From assembly GCF_000374125.1 (NCBI RefSeq), contig NZ_KB893632.1, positions 109 through 64,108 on the forward strand: DNA of 64,000 bases. The letters are read 5' to 3'. The stretch is from Niabella aurantiaca DSM 17617. Lineage in GTDB: Bacteria; Bacteroidota; Bacteroidia; Chitinophagales; Chitinophagaceae. Below are positions 63,011 to 64,000 of the stretch, piece by piece (position 1 is the stretch's first letter; every line of letters starts with the position of its first letter). Below the pieces are notes generated by a model. That model made no database searches. It saw only the letters and a list, made by a program, of their open reading frames with translations, and had not been told where the DNA came from. Made by a program: the position numbers and the translations under genes.

Positions 63011-63053
63011 AAAAAACACCCGGGGTCCTGGCGTAAACCACTGACCCCGGGTG
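63011..63053 (-). terminator. Terminator of the eno-divIC transcript
   Basis: Arms CACCCGGGGTC (63017-63027) and GACCCCGGGTG (63043-63053) are perfect complements over 11 bp; on the minus strand they are followed by six T (complement of 63011-63016). 22 bp past the stop of the DivIC-like gene. Confidence 0.88.
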
Positions 63054-63075
63054 CGTATCTGATCCGATCGTTTGT

Positions 63076-63459
63076 TTATTCTGCCTGTTTTAATTTGGTC
63101 TGATCTTCTGTAAGGAAGATGTCTTCATTGCTTCGTTTCATCAGGTACTTTTCGCGCGCCAGCTTTTCGATGGTCGCCGGATCTGTTTCCAGATCGTTTT
63201 TGATCTTGTGCAGCCCGATCAGTTCTTTGTTGTAATGATCTTTGCTCAGCTCCAGGTCATGAAGCTCCTTGCTGCGTTCAATGATGGAGAACAGGTCATT
63301 TTTATCCAGGAACAGCATGATGGCTAAGAAGCCTACTGTAGCCAGTAAAAATTTATTGGTCAGGAACCGCGAAATTTTGCTCAATGCTTTGCGCGGCCGC
63401 TGCGGAACGGTTTCCTGTGCAGGCTCTTTTTCAGGGACAAAGTCAACAAATTCTTCCAT
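63076..63459 (-). CDS. FtsB/DivIC-like septum formation initiator protein
   Basis: A 127-aa protein with a cytoplasmic N-terminus rich in Glu/Pro/Arg, one membrane helix (FLLATVGFLAIMLFL, about 38-52), and a coiled coil (IIERSKELHDLELSKDHYNKELIGLHKIKNDLETDPATIEKLAREKYLMKRSNEDIFL) ending in the AREKYLM.R.NEDIF motif of DivIC/FtsB proteins. It would act in the divisome with FtsL and FtsQ. It lies downstream of eno on the same strand, an order common in Bacteroidota. Confidence 0.9.
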   Translation of the reverse strand: MEEFVDFVPEKEPAQETVPQRPRKALSKISRFLTNKFLLATVGFLAIMLFLDKNDLFSIIERSKELHDLELSKDHYNKELIGLHKIKNDLETDPATIEKLAREKYLMKRSNEDIFLTEDQTKLKQAE

Positions 63460-63581
63460 ACAGGACTAATGTGATAATTTGAAAATTTGAAAACGTGCTG
63501 ATGGAAGCCTGCTGATTTTACCCCGCAGTTGAAGTGTGCGACGCAAGAAAGCTGCCATTAGCACCCAAGCCGACCTAATTA

Positions 63582-64000
<419 letters not shown>

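Overview
This window is a chromosomal segment of a Bacteroidota bacterium, most likely family Chitinophagaceae (a Niabella-like genus is an inference, not shown). The support is two SusC/SusD pairs, an Oar-type TonB-dependent receptor, an ECF sigma/FecR pair, the short Bacteroidota-type AMP nucleosidase, DUF3667/DUF983/DUF4292/DUF4846 proteins, an HU-CCDC81-type protein, and promoter -7 boxes of the form TAnnTTTG. No rRNA, tRNA, CRISPR array or intact insertion sequence was found.

Region 1 (1-8193, + strand) is the end of a type VI secretion cargo island. It holds the C-terminal part of VgrG, a metzincin-like metallopeptidase coupled to a small lipoprotein, an unknown 312-aa protein, a DUF4280 PAAR-like tip protein, and a 969-aa unknown protein coupled to a second lipoprotein. 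I read it as two effector plus lipoprotein (candidate immunity) units. Region 2 (8256-15688) holds Mrp, a carboxypeptidase-regulatory-like protein, a barnase-like RNase with its barstar, DUF3667, 3-hydroxybutyryl-CoA dehydrogenase, a solitary HsdR-N-like nuclease domain and AMP nucleosidase. Region 3 (15688-24449) is mostly housekeeping: a fused peptide ABC ATPase, QueA, a LytM-fold protein without catalytic residues, DUF4292, dUTPase, IspF, MurF, DUF983 and a TRIC channel.

Region 4 (24450-31154) contains the succinate dehydrogenase operon sdhCAB. A broken four-helix-bundle gene sits between sdhA and sdhB, a second frameshifted gene lies just downstream, and aminopeptidase P is upstream. Region 5 (31155-45350) is regulatory and nutrient uptake: an orphan LuxR-type regulator flanked by two ATACCCC/GGGGTAT palindromes, a secreted endonuclease/exonuclease/phosphatase-family enzyme, ECF sigma, FecR, SusC, SusD, and a second convergent SusD/SusC pair. 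Region 6 (45351-53800) has an 830-bp spacer without genes, deoxynucleoside kinase, TrpS, a frameshifted L,D-transpeptidase-like gene, RibBA and an Oar-like receptor. Region 7 (53967-64000) carries an outer-membrane barrel candidate, a RES/Xre toxin-antitoxin pair, DUF4846, RNase HI, L-serine ammonia-lyase, four tandem FKBP-like lipoproteins, an HU-domain membrane protein, a DivIC/FtsB-like protein and the 3' part of enolase.

Three genes (24660-25303, 26219-26640, 47975-48591) each look one base short in a homopolymer. This may be base-calling error rather than real gene loss. Several genes (trpS, rnhA, dut, the gene at 9443) have a -7 box only 5-6 nt before the start codon, which suggests leaderless transcripts.
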